From Elusimicrobia bacterium RBG_16_66_12 (lineage in GTDB: Bacteria; Elusimicrobiota; Elusimicrobia; UBA1565; UBA9628), in assembly GCA_001800005.1 (NCBI GenBank), contig MGUL01000074.1, forward strand, positions 12,726-31,271: DNA of 18,546 nucleotides. Direction: 5' to 3'. The stretch's first letter is position 1. Every line of letters starts with the position of its first letter. Positions 7,486-14,455 of this stretch are shown here, piece after piece. The translations under genes were made by a program, and so were the position numbers. The notes beneath the pieces are model-generated. The model saw only the letters and a program-made list of their open reading frames with translations. It was not told the DNA's origin and searched no databases.

Positions 7486-9265
7486 CGACGGCGCTGTTCC
7501 CCTGGGCTTTATTGTCTTCGGCTTTTTGACGTGGTCCGTTTTGAGATCCGCCGCCACGCCGGCCACGTCGCTGAATCGTCAGATAATGGCCTGGCAACCG
7601 ACCCCCCAAACCGTCGCGGGGGCGGCTGTTGGCTTAGCCGGCAAGGGCGACATTTTCGGCCACCTTCTTAGAGCGTCCGTCGCTGCTGCCGGGAACAAGG
7701 CGCGACCCGCAGCCGCAGCCCTGGCGCTTTGCGGCCTGGCCTTGTTCGCCTATCCGCTCCTTATCCGCCGCTACGGCCCTTTGTTGGCATGGTCGGACGC
7801 GGCCCTCGCGGCGGCTGGCGGTTTCACCGGCGCCGCCGGCGTAGGGGGCCTGCTTGCTGTGCCGCTGGCGTGGCCGGCCTTGCTGCGCTGGCCTTCTCTT
7901 ACCGTGGCGGCCCTAAACGCGGTCGCCGGCGTTGTGGCCTTGGCGCTCTACGCACAGCGCGGCCATGAGGGCCAGCGCGTGCTTGAGCACGGCCCAGCCT
8001 TTGTCCCGCCAGAGCTCTCCGGCGCCGGCGCCGTCCTCGTCGGCCGGGCTGACTCGGCTATCCTGCCGGGTCATGCCCGCTGGCTGGCCGTTGCTGGCGG
8101 TGACATCAAGATCCCATTTGACCGCTTATCGCGGGGGATTACCGTCCTTGGCGAAAAAGGCGCGGGCAAATCCCGCCTTCTTTTCACTCTCCATGACGCC
8201 ATCCGAGAGCATTACCCTGACGTGCCGATCCTCATTCACGACCCTAAAGGCGAGTGGTATAGGACGTACTATAATCCCGATACAGACATCTACTTCGCTC
8301 CTCATTTCGAGGGATCGGCCAGGTGGGGTATCTGGCGGGATTTTCAAATCATCCCCGAGCTGCGGCATAGCCTCCTGACGTCCACGGTCCACGCCCACCC
8401 CACGCAAGGAGACTCGTTCTGGATGGATCAGGCTGTGGATATGCTCGAGCACGCAGCGAGTTTCCCTGACTTTGGCCGGGCCTGCGAGTATCTCACCGCC
8501 ATTGCGACAACGAAGGCCGACGATAAGTTTCTTATGTCGGTCTTCGGGACAGCCCGGCTTGGATTCCTTGACATCGCCAAGGCCCAAGTGATGAACGCAA
8601 AGAAGGAGCCGGCCTCAATTGACGACTTCCTAAAGCGTAAAGGGAGAATCCTCCTCCTCAACGATCCTTCTTGTGCCGATCAGCAGCGCGGGGTCTTCAA
8701 TCTATTTTTAACCGCCTTCCTACTTCGCGTGCTCTCTATGCCCGACGTGCCGGCACATAAGCTGCGCGCCGTAGCCATTATCGACGAGGCTTTGACCTTC
8801 CACTTGCCGCCTGATATCGACCGGCGAATCTACGCCCTTTGTCGTTCCAAGGGACTTTGTATCATCGCCGGCGCGCAGCGCCTCCCTGACAGTCACAACC
8901 ATGAGCGCGGGGAGTGGCAGCACGCGGAATATACTGTGGCAATGAAGGTAATCCACCAGGCGACCCAAGCCTCTCTCTCAAAGCGGGCCGGCAGCCTACT
9001 TTTTAAGCAAAAGAAGAAGAGCACGACCACGAACCAGGGGGGAGGCTCAGAAAGCGAGAGCGTTCAGGATAGCCGGCAAGACGCCATCCCGCCCGAGCAT
9101 TTCGGCCGACTTGCCCCACGCGAGTTTGTTTTGTTCCACGACCGGGGGCTTATCACTGGCAAGACCACAGAAAGCCCGCACGAACAACGGCAAGTGGCGC
9201 TCCCCCAATTTGACCCCCTTCAAGAGGTCACGACTATTTCGCGGAAAATGATGGTCGGAGGCTAA
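7466..9265 (+). CDS. VirD4/TraG-type coupling protein ATPase
   Basis: 599 aa from the ATG at 7466, preferred over an upstream in-frame TTG at 7415 because AGGGAG is 7 bases before it. Several hydrophobic segments fill the first ~170 residues, then the soluble ATPase. Walker A is GEKGAGKS (about residues 229-236), followed by ILIHDPKGEWY, the usual 'D-KGE/D' element of coupling proteins. Walker B is AVAIIDEA (about 435-442), and a later LCIIAGAQRLPD carries the motif III Gln. This is the type IV coupling protein that brings the relaxase-DNA substrate to the channel and powers transfer. No VirB4 or VirB11 ATPase is seen in the window. The TM-rich N-terminus is longer than in TrwB/VirD4. The Lys- and Ser/Gly-rich insert near residues 515-535 is probably a disordered loop. 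Confidence 0.85.
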   Translation: MAARESDDGAVPLGFIVFGFLTWSVLRSAATPATSLNRQIMAWQPTPQTVAGAAVGLAGKGDIFGHLLRASVAAAGNKARPAAAALALCGLALFAYPLLIRRYGPLLAWSDAALAAAGGFTGAAGVGGLLAVPLAWPALLRWPSLTVAALNAVAGVVALALYAQRGHEGQRVLEHGPAFVPPELSGAGAVLVGRADSAILPGHARWLAVAGGDIKIPFDRLSRGITVLGEKGAGKSRLLFTLHDAIREHYPDVPILIHDPKGEWYRTYYNPDTDIYFAPHFEGSARWGIWRDFQIIPELRHSLLTSTVHAHPTQGDSFWMDQAVDMLEHAASFPDFGRACEYLTAIATTKADDKFLMSVFGTARLGFLDIAKAQVMNAKKEPASIDDFLKRKGRILLLNDPSCADQQRGVFNLFLTAFLLRVLSMPDVPAHKLRAVAIIDEALTFHLPPDIDRRIYALCRSKGLCIIAGAQRLPDSHNHERGEWQHAEYTVAMKVIHQATQASLSKRAGSLLFKQKKKSTTTNQGGGSESESVQDSRQDAIPPEHFGRLAPREFVLFHDRGLITGKTTESPHEQRQVALPQFDPLQEVTTISRKMMVGG

Positions 9266-9267
9266 TT

Positions 9268-9483
9268 ATGGAGCAAGAAATCGAAGGCATCAAAATTACG
9301 TTTGAGACGGTCGCCGGGTTTAAAGAAGCCCTCAAGAAGAAGGCCGACGAGCTCAACGCTCGCCTTGAGCAGATCGAAGTGGAGCGCGTGAAGCTCCGTA
9401 AGGCGCATAAGGGCATCCTCAAGATCTTGGACGAGAAAGAGCCTGACGGGGGGGTGGGCGCCGCGGGGAAAGCGGCTTCTTAA
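9268..9483 (+). CDS. 71-aa coiled-coil hypothetical protein
   Basis: Starts 2 bases after the coupling-protein stop, with CGGAGG upstream, and is the last gene of the conjugation operon. Residues about 15-58 are strongly charged and helical with a heptad-like pattern (FKEALKKKADELNARLEQIEVERVKLRKAHKGILKIL), so a small coiled coil is likely. A Gly/Ala tail follows. No family is recognised; its location suggests an accessory or regulatory partner of the transfer machinery. Confidence 0.6.
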   Translation: MEQEIEGIKITFETVAGFKEALKKKADELNARLEQIEVERVKLRKAHKGILKILDEKEPDGGVGAAGKAAS

Positions 9484-9495
9484 TTCTAAGGCGTC

Positions 9496-9522
9496 TTTTT
9501 CGCGCTCTCGCGCGTATATATA
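9496..9522 (+). promoter_or_regulatory. Promoter of shared T-tract/CGTATATATA type (P1)
   Basis: A T5 run at 9496-9500 lies 17 bases before CGTATATATA (9513-9522). The same arrangement occurs at 11787-11813 and, in weaker form, at 12229-12254. The -10-like TATATA ends only 2-4 bases before the ATG at 9525, implying a leaderless or very short leader. A CGCG/CGCG inverted repeat (9501-9514) lies in the spacer. Confidence 0.5.
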
Positions 9523-9524
9523 GT

Positions 9525-9968
9525 ATGAAGCCGCTTGTTCCTTCGCCGTCCCCCCCCTCCCCGCCAGGGGCCTCGTTCCTCGATGACATCGGCGGCAAGT
9601 CGCTCGCTTTGCGTTCCGGCTTTTTCCTGTCTTGCCTCCTCTGTTGGCTACTTCTCCGCTTTCGGCCGGATCGTTGGAGCTTCCCAAATATCACTCTCGA
9701 GGGGGTGCTCCTGGCGGTCGTTGTTTGGAGCGTGGCGCTCAGAGTCGCCTATGCTTTCATGGCTCCGCTCATTGACCTCTTTACCGGGATAATCCTCCCG
9801 ATCGCAGGCAGCCTCGCGGCGGCGTGCCTATTGATTTTCGATAGGGTCGCTTATGTCCCTGCTTTTCGGGTTTGCCGTTTGAGGCTTCCTCCGTGGCCGT
9901 CATTTATTCTCGCCCTGGCTGTTGAATCGGTCCTTATATTTGGGCTTCTTGCCCTAGCGTGGAGGTAG
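9525..9968 (+). CDS. Small polytopic membrane protein
   Basis: 147 aa. After a Pro/Ser-rich N-terminus there are about four hydrophobic segments: roughly residues 31-46 (GFFLSCLLCWLLLRF), 59-78 (TLEGVLLAVVVWSVALRVAY), 82-106 (IDLFTGIILPIAGSLAAACLLIF) and 127-146 (FILALAVESVLIFGLLALAW). No catalytic motif or family is recognised. It sits directly behind the P1 promoter and 4 bases before the lipoprotein gene, so the two probably form a small operon ahead of repC. Entry exclusion or a transfer accessory function would fit a membrane protein plus lipoprotein pair, but nothing in the sequence proves it. Confidence 0.6.
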   Translation: MKPLVPSPSPPSPPGASFLDDIGGKSLALRSGFFLSCLLCWLLLRFRPDRWSFPNITLEGVLLAVVVWSVALRVAYAFMAPLIDLFTGIILPIAGSLAAACLLIFDRVAYVPAFRVCRLRLPPWPSFILALAVESVLIFGLLALAWR

Positions 9969-9972
9969 TAAT

Positions 9973-10275
9973 ATGAGATTATTGAATGCCGGCGGCGTGC
10001 TCGTGGTGATGTTGTTCGCCTCTGGATGCACCGGCACCGTGGCGACCCTCACCGCAAAAGACACTCGATGGAGCAAGGCGGGGGCTACATATAATGATCT
10101 CGAGAAGGAATACCGCCAATGTCGCGGCCTTGTGTCACAGGCATACTCCGCGGACATCAGTCTATTAAAAGGTGCGGCGGTCCACGCCAATGTCCTAGAT
10201 TGCCTGCGAGATCAAAAGGGCTGGACGCTCGACGAACACGGTACTTTTGTCGTGCCGGCCCGCGGCTTTAAGTGA
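9973..10275 (+). CDS. Small lipoprotein
   Basis: 100 aa. The N-terminus is a lipoprotein signal with a good lipobox (MRLLNAGGVLVVMLFASGC; cleavage before Cys19). The mature part is about 80 residues, with two further Cys (YRQCRGL and LDCLRDQ) that could form a disulphide, and a KGW motif near the end as in many small envelope lipoproteins. It follows the membrane-protein gene by 4 bases. Candidate roles on a conjugative plasmid are entry exclusion or a VirB7-like lipoprotein, but the protein is longer than VirB7 and has no diagnostic motif. Confidence 0.65.
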   Translation: MRLLNAGGVLVVMLFASGCTGTVATLTAKDTRWSKAGATYNDLEKEYRQCRGLVSQAYSADISLLKGAAVHANVLDCLRDQKGWTLDEHGTFVVPARGFK

Positions 10276-10277
10276 TG

Positions 10278-10305
10278 TTCATGGCGACTTAAAAGCGGGT
10301 ATCAT
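10278..10305 (+). promoter_or_regulatory. Possible repC promoter with near-leaderless start
   Basis: TTCATG (10278-10283), a 16-base spacer and TATCAT (10300-10305) resemble a sigma-70 promoter ending 7 bases before the preferred repC ATG at 10313. There is no Shine-Dalgarno sequence between them, which suggests leaderless translation. Confidence 0.35.
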
Positions 10306-10312
10306 ATTCCCT

Positions 10313-11239
10313 ATGACGACGACATCAAAACGGATAAAAAAGGGCCGCGCCCCGACACCATGCCGGATCTTCGAGGCGCGGCACAGTATGGTGCACCTTC
10401 GCGTGCCTGGATTGTTTAAGAGTTTAAGCCGCGGTGGCCGCAAGGGGAAGGGTCTTGACGTAACACACCCATTTGGGAATGGTAACGTGGTCCGCGTGAC
10501 GTGCTTCACTCCTCTAGGCGCCGACGACGCCCGCTTTTTACAGACGATCGTCGGCCTGGCGGGCAGCTCGCGACAACTAATCGACCTCGCACACCCCCAA
10601 TCCGATATTGCGAAGTCCCTTAAGGCGCAGTTACAGCCCAAGGATGACGCCCTCAACACGAAATCTATTACGCTGGCGACGACCATACACGAGATCCTCC
10701 GCGAGGCCGGCTATAGGTCTTTTAGTTCCAGCTCGCGCGCGGATCTTGTGGAGTCGCTAGTGCGCCTCTCCGGCACGACGTTCCATTTCACCGAAGGGAA
10801 ATGGTCGTACTCCTTTCGCCTTTTAGGCTACGTCGTCAATAAAGAGACAGGAGAGCTCCATCTTGCGATCGACCCTTGGCTGACGGATGCGGTTTTGGGT
10901 GATCGCCAATACGCCCATATTGATATGCGTGAAGTGAGGGCGGACTTATCCTCCCCTGCGCGTATTCTCCATCAATATCTTTGTACGGTGGTGAACCCCG
11001 GTGGTAAGCCGTGGACGATCCTGACGGAAACTTTGATGGCGAATATTTGGTCAGGGGCTTGCTCACGCTCCGCTTTGTCGATGCGGCGAATTGCCCTGCG
11101 CTCGGCGATCATTGAGCTCGAGGAAACAAAAGGATGGACCTTCACCCTACAAGGGGACTCCTTTTCGATATCTCGAAGCAAAAAAGGTTACGACCTTAAT
11201 CCTGATCCGGCCACAAAAGGTCAATACCTACTCGTTTAG
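10313..11239 (+). CDS. repC: IncQ-type RepC replication initiator
   Basis: 308 aa from the ATG at 10313; a TTG at 10247 in the same frame is less likely. The protein follows the RepC pattern of IncQ plasmids such as RSF1010 nearly end to end: VPGLFKSLSRGGRKGKGLDVT, then PLGADDARFLQTIVGLAG, a central winged-helix region (SYSFRLLGYVVNKETGELHLAIDPWLTDAVLG), ARILHQYLCTVVNPGGKPWTI, and a C-terminal winged helix with LEETKGWTF. RepC binds the iterons of oriV and opens the origin. The iteron array begins 5 bases after its stop codon, the expected partner site. IncQ plasmids also encode a RepA helicase and RepB primase for strand displacement; neither is seen here, so they are elsewhere or this replicon uses host enzymes. 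The comparison is from memory. Confidence 0.85.
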   Translation: MTTTSKRIKKGRAPTPCRIFEARHSMVHLRVPGLFKSLSRGGRKGKGLDVTHPFGNGNVVRVTCFTPLGADDARFLQTIVGLAGSSRQLIDLAHPQSDIAKSLKAQLQPKDDALNTKSITLATTIHEILREAGYRSFSSSSRADLVESLVRLSGTTFHFTEGKWSYSFRLLGYVVNKETGELHLAIDPWLTDAVLGDRQYAHIDMREVRADLSSPARILHQYLCTVVNPGGKPWTILTETLMANIWSGACSRSALSMRRIALRSAIIELEETKGWTFTLQGDSFSISRSKKGYDLNPDPATKGQYLLV

Positions 11240-11243
11240 TAGT

Positions 11244-11448
11244 GCCGCTCTAACGCTGGATGGCGCCGCTCTAACGCTGAACAAAAGAGGACGTGGCGCC
11301 GCTCTAACGCTGAACAGGCGCCGCTCTAACGCTGAACAAAAGAGGGCGTGGCGCCGCTCTAACGCTGAACAGGTGCCGCTCTAACGCTGAACAAAAGAGG
11401 GGCGTCTCCGCTCTAATGCTGAACAAATGCCGCTCTAACGCTGAATGG
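11244..11448 (+). repeat. oriV: Iteron array of the replication origin (oriV)
   Basis: Eight direct copies of a unit with core GCCGCTCTAACGCTGAAC start at 11244, 11265, 11298, 11320, 11353, 11375, 11407 and 11429. Copies 1, 7 and 8 carry small changes. Start-to-start spacings are 21, 33, 22, 33, 22, 32 and 22 bp, so repeats are two or three helical turns apart and all face one side of the DNA. The long spacers share AAAAGAGG. The array directly follows repC and is the likely RepC binding site. Confidence 0.9.
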
Positions 11449-11459
11449 CTGTTCTTGGG

Positions 11460-11535
11460 AAGCGATTGTTTTTAAATGCTTTTCCGATAATAAAAATAAG
11501 CTTCTATCTTTCCTAACAGATATATAGAAAACGGC
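11460..11535. other. AT-rich segment beside the iterons (probable unwinding element)
   Basis: Immediately after the last iteron the sequence turns strongly AT-rich (runs such as TGTTTTTAAATG, AATAAAAATAAG and AGATATATAGAAAA) inside an otherwise very GC-rich element. Position and composition match the DNA unwinding region of iteron origins. Confidence 0.7.
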
Positions 11536-11539
11536 AGCA

Positions 11540-11786
11540 CCGAAGCGAACGAATCAGCAAAAGCGTCCAGACAGCGATAAACAGGCCTGGGAGGGCCGGG
11601 GAGCGAAGTGGGGTGGTGGGAGGGAGCCTAGAGGCTCAGCGGGCGGCCTGGGGCAGCCAGGGGCCGGTTTTGACCCCTTGGGCTCATGGTTGCCGTGGCC
11701 GGCTTGGGGCCGGCTCTTGGGCGTAGCGGAGCGAGCCATTAGATCCCGGTCGTGCGCGGCCGCTTGCGCGCCGCGGCGGTGGGACA
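11540..11786. other. GC-rich gap without a convincing gene
   Basis: Between the AT-rich segment and the next promoter no reading frame has a credible start with a ribosome site. The stretch contains G-rich runs and inverted GGCCTGGG/GCCAGGGG-like elements. It could hold single-strand initiation sites or an oriT, as in other mobilisable replicons, but no known nick sequence is recognised. Confidence 0.4.
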
Positions 11787-11815
11787 TTTTCTTGGAGGTC
11801 GTTCGTATATATAAT
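11787..11815 (+). promoter_or_regulatory. Promoter with T-tract and CGTATATATA (P2)
   Basis: TTTT at 11787-11790 lies 17 bases before CGTATATATA (11804-11813), and a perfect -10 TATAAT is at 11810-11815. The layout matches P1 (9496-9522). It drives the gene at 11855. Confidence 0.6.
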
Positions 11816-11854
11816 GGGACCGGCAGCGCCGGGCAGCAAAAACACGGAGGGACC

Positions 11855-12160
11855 ATGCCAAGCAAGACGAGCGAGAAGAAGGACGGCGAGGGGAAAAAGA
11901 ACATCAAGCCGATCGAGCTTTTGGTCGTCAGCGAGACTAAGCCGGACGACAAGGGGCGCTTCTATAAGATCCGCGTCGTGCGGTGGGAGATCGACGGCGT
12001 CAAGCAGACGCCTAAGCTCGAAAAACGCGGCTTTTACAGGGGCGCCAAGACCGGCCAGGCCATGACCGGCGACCATGAGACGTTCAATCTCGACGACACT
12101 AAGGCGTTGGCGGCCAATATGGAGAAGGTCCTCGCGGCGATGCAGGACGGGCTTTTCTAA
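11855..12160 (+). CDS. 101-aa hypothetical basic protein
   Basis: The ATG at 11855 is chosen because GGAGGG lies 3 bases before it and a good promoter lies 40 bases upstream. The product has a Lys/Glu-rich N-terminus (residues 1-18), then an apparent beta-rich core (IELLVVSETKPDDKGRFYKIRVVRWEIDGVKQTPKLEKRGFYR) and a C-terminal helix (DDTKALAANMEKVLAAMQ). It resembles small single-stranded-nucleic-acid-binding folds in general shape, but no family motif is certain. Its own promoter and terminator and its position beside oriV suggest a well-expressed maintenance or replication accessory protein (inference). Confidence 0.65.
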   Translation: MPSKTSEKKDGEGKKNIKPIELLVVSETKPDDKGRFYKIRVVRWEIDGVKQTPKLEKRGFYRGAKTGQAMTGDHETFNLDDTKALAANMEKVLAAMQDGLF

Positions 12161-12188
12161 CCGACGAGATCCTGGCGAAGAATAGCTC

Positions 12189-12220
12189 AGGGCCGCCCTT
12201 CGGGGCGGCCCTTCGTTCTT
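12189..12220 (+). terminator. Rho-independent terminator
   Basis: A perfect 10-bp stem (AGGGCCGCCC with GGGCGGCCCT) closed by a TTCG tetraloop is followed by TCGTTCTT. It lies 28 bases after the stop of the 101-aa gene. Confidence 0.8.
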
Positions 12221-12228
12221 AATGGGTC

Positions 12229-12254
12229 TTTTTGGGGTTTCGTTCGTATGTATG
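12229..12254 (+). promoter_or_regulatory. Probable promoter of the maintenance operon (P3)
   Basis: T5 at 12229-12233 lies 16 bases before CGTATGTATG (12245-12254), matching P1 and P2 with G replacing A in the -10 region. The TTTCGTTCGTAT segment is nearly identical to P2. It sits between the terminator at 12189 and the gene at 12269. Confidence 0.45.
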
Positions 12255-12268
12255 TCGAGGGGGTATTT

Positions 12269-12646
12269 ATGGACAAGGGACCGATCCAAAGTCTCACAGA
12301 GGAGTGCCGCGACGGCCTTGCGCGGGCGGTCGTCGATCGCGCAAACGCCGTGATGCGCCTGGCTTTTCAGGAAGACACCGAAAAGGGAATGGTGGCGCTC
12401 AGCCATTGTGTGTCGTCAGTCACGCCCGAGGAGAGCCTCCAACTCGCGATCATCCAGCGTATCGTCTTCCGCCCCCCCTATTTTATGCTCGCCAAGGATA
12501 ATCAACTCCGCCAGGGGGCGGTGGCGATGGCGAGGGTACTCACCAAGGCTCGCGCGGCCGTGGGGCTAAGCTTCACGCCAGAGCGTGAGCAGCTCCTCGC
12601 GGAGATCGACAAGGCGCTCCTTGACGCCGGCATGAAGGACGGTTAA
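12269..12646 (+). CDS. 125-aa hypothetical helical protein
   Basis: The ATG at 12269 is preferred over 12248 and 12252 because GAGGGGG lies 5 bases upstream and the earlier ATGs fall inside the promoter. The protein is predicted mostly helical (LTEECRDGLARAVVDRANAVMRLAFQEDTEKGMVALSHCV; a C-terminal TPEREQLLAEIDKALLDAGM helix). No membrane segment or catalytic motif is seen. Its stop overlaps the ATG of the RadC-like gene, so the two are co-translated. Function unknown. Confidence 0.65.
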   Translation: MDKGPIQSLTEECRDGLARAVVDRANAVMRLAFQEDTEKGMVALSHCVSSVTPEESLQLAIIQRIVFRPPYFMLAKDNQLRQGAVAMARVLTKARAAVGLSFTPEREQLLAEIDKALLDAGMKDG

Positions 12647-13062
12647 TGCCTCCACGGCCTCTTGCCGTTCCGTCATATATGAGCCGGTCGCGCTATAGGC
12701 CGACGACGACTTTTCTACGCCGCCTAGGGCTTGATTTTGGGGGCGTTGAGCGCGAGGACCTTTTTAGGATCGACCTTAACGCCGCGCTCGGTGTCATCGG
12801 CCTCGAGCTCGTCACGGCCGGCAGCCGGGGGCGCGTCCGTGCGAAGGCCTCTGAGATCTTCCGCGGGGCCTTATCCATTAAGGCGGCCGAGGTAGTGCTC
12901 GTCCATTTTCACCCAAGCGGCAGCTTGTTCCCAAGCGGCGCCGATCGCGCCATGACTGAGAGGCTGCGCCTTTGCGGGCAGCTCCTTGGCGTGCCGCTCC
13001 ATGACCACCTTATTATCGCCGGCGACGCGGCGTACAGCTTCAAGGATAGCGGCTTCTTATAA
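12646..13062 (+). CDS. RadC-like JAB/MPN-domain protein
   Basis: 138 aa. The C-terminal half carries the RadC/JAB1 metalloprotein signature: VLVHFHPSGSLFPSGADRAMTERL (the 'HxHPSG...PS..D...T..L' zinc-site motif, about residues 84-107), followed by CGQLLGVPLHDHLIIAGD (the 'G.llgi.l.DH.Iig' motif). RadC-type proteins are common on plasmids and phages, where their role is not firmly known. Compared with full RadC (about 220 aa) the N-terminal helix-hairpin-helix part is missing, as in many mobile-element versions. It starts by TAATG overlap; an internal ATG at 12679 is an alternative start. Confidence 0.8.
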   Translation: MPPRPLAVPSYMSRSRYRPTTTFLRRLGLDFGGVEREDLFRIDLNAALGVIGLELVTAGSRGRVRAKASEIFRGALSIKAAEVVLVHFHPSGSLFPSGADRAMTERLRLCGQLLGVPLHDHLIIAGDAAYSFKDSGFL

Positions 13063-13079
13063 ACTACAATGGAGATAAT

Positions 13080-13421
13080 ATGCCACATAGAACGCCGAAG
13101 GATTACCGCGTCGGGAGCTATAACGGGCACGTTTTTTGTTCTACGCAGCTCCACGACGACGACGCGCGGCTCGTCACTAAAACGCTTGATGCGGCCTTCG
13201 CGTTGCTCGAGGCGGTAAACCAGGCGCTCGGTGACGACAAGATCAGGCAGGCGTCGAACCACCACTATACGATGATCCACGCTTCTTCCAAACAGCTCGA
13301 GGCGTATCATAAGCGCCTTGAGACACACGGAAAAGAAGCGATCGCCGCGGGCGTGCGGACCACACCGGATTGCCCGCATTGCCGAGAGCACGGTCACGGC
13401 CACGCCAAAGGAGGGCACTGA
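13080..13421 (+). CDS. 113-aa hypothetical protein with CxxC/His-rich tail
   Basis: The ATG follows TGGAG at suitable distance. The core is helical (DDDARLVTKTLDAAFALLEAVNQALGDDKIRQ), and a second amphipathic helix contains many His. The C-terminus has CPHCREHGHGHAKGGH, a probable metal-binding tail with a CxxC and several His. No family is recognised. It lies in the operon between the RadC-like gene and the ParA/ParB pair. Confidence 0.6.
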   Translation: MPHRTPKDYRVGSYNGHVFCSTQLHDDDARLVTKTLDAAFALLEAVNQALGDDKIRQASNHHYTMIHASSKQLEAYHKRLETHGKEAIAAGVRTTPDCPHCREHGHGHAKGGH

Positions 13422-13424
13422 CCT

Positions 13425-13676
13425 ATGGAGAAGGGAGCTCTCTTCAAGAACGACCGCGGCCGCTGGGAATTTAACACCGAGCGGGGGAGTGTCGAATTGA
13501 GTTGTGGATCGGTCGTTGAGATCTTCGCGTTTAATGCCTGGCTTCGCGGCCGGATCGAGGCCGACCGCCAGGGGTATTGTTTTCTTCATGAAAACGACAC
13601 CGACGTTATTAGAGACTTGGCCGGCACATTGGCGAGACTACCGGAAGGCGCGCGGGCGCGCGGAGGGATGATCTAA
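13425..13676 (+). CDS. 83-aa DUF5348-like small protein
   Basis: The pattern GRWEFNTERGSVELSCGSVVEIF...WLRGRIEADRQGYCFL resembles the small beta-barrel DUF5348 family, typified by a cGd.vEv...Wi.gRiE...GyyF motif and frequent on plasmids and integrative elements; the function of that family is unknown. The gene starts 3 bases after the previous stop and its last base overlaps the ATG of parA, so it is translationally coupled to partition. The family match is from memory. Confidence 0.55.
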   Translation: MEKGALFKNDRGRWEFNTERGSVELSCGSVVEIFAFNAWLRGRIEADRQGYCFLHENDTDVIRDLAGTLARLPEGARARGGMI

Positions 13677-14455
13677 TGATTATCGCATTCGCCAACCAAA
13701 AGGGCGGAGTCGCAAAGACGACGACGTGCGTCAATCTCGGCGCCGGCCTGGCGCTGCGCGGTTATTCAGTCCTCCTCATCGACGCCGACCCCCAAGCATC
13801 ACTCACGCGCTACCTGGGAGACGGCCAGGGGCCACAGCTCGGCGATTGGCTTATGGGGCGGTCCAGCTTCGATCAAGTGTTGCGCGTGAGCGCTTTTAAG
13901 AATCTCTCCTACATTGCCAGCTCTGAGCTCCTCATCGCCGACCAGGCGACGATCGAGCAAGACCGCTTTAAAGGACTTCACTACCTCCGAACGAAGGTCG
14001 CGGAGATCCACAACCGCTTCGACTTCGTGCTCATCGACACCATGCCGAGCTTTACGACGCTGTTTGCTAACAGCATCGTCGCGGCCGATCAGGTGCTCAT
14101 TCCCGTCAAGCTCGAGTGGCTCTCCGTCCAGGGGCTTGCTCCGCTTATGGAGAAGGTCCGAGAGGTCCAGCAGCACGTTAAAGAGCTTCAAGTGCTTGGC
14201 GTGCTCGGGACCTTTAGCCGGCGCGGTGTCGGAGAGTGTCAGAAATGCCTCGCCGAGCTCGAGGCGCAACTCCCCGGTCACGTCTTTAAGACAACGATAC
14301 AGCTCAATAGTAAGGTTGCCGAGGCGTCCGGGCATGGAAAGCCGATACAGCACTACGACAGGCAGGCCCAGGGCTTCGCCGACTACGAGGCGCTCACCGA
14401 GGAGGTTTTAAGAAAGTGTCCAACAACGAAAAAAGCGAGCGCCGCAGCTCAGTAA
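13676..14455 (+). CDS. parA: ParA/Soj partition ATPase
   Basis: 259 aa. The deviant Walker A motif is at the N-terminus (NQKGGVAKTTTCVNLGAGLA, about residues 7-26, with the signature Lys in KGG), Walker A' is LLIDADPQASLT, and Walker B is FDFVLIDTMPS. There is no N-terminal DNA-binding domain, so this is the short (type Ib/Soj-like) form, which binds DNA non-specifically on the nucleoid and moves plasmid copies via ParB. It overlaps parB by 40 bp. Confidence 0.92.
   Translation: MIIAFANQKGGVAKTTTCVNLGAGLALRGYSVLLIDADPQASLTRYLGDGQGPQLGDWLMGRSSFDQVLRVSAFKNLSYIASSELLIADQATIEQDRFKGLHYLRTKVAEIHNRFDFVLIDTMPSFTTLFANSIVAADQVLIPVKLEWLSVQGLAPLMEKVREVQQHVKELQVLGVLGTFSRRGVGECQKCLAELEAQLPGHVFKTTIQLNSKVAEASGHGKPIQHYDRQAQGFADYEALTEEVLRKCPTTKKASAAAQ

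Noticed and set aside
11244..11448. Possible CRISPR array
   Set aside because: The repeats are short with gaps of only about 4-15 bases, and the gap sequences recur instead of varying; the array follows repC, so these are iterons.
11540..11786. Origin of transfer (oriT)
   Set aside because: A gap beside oriV is a plausible place, but no known nick-site consensus is recognised and no relaxase gene is adjacent.
11684..12406. Long minus-strand ORF (240 aa)
   Set aside because: It lies opposite the well-supported 11855 gene, its promoter and its terminator, has no ribosome site, and reads as low-complexity antisense of GC-rich DNA.
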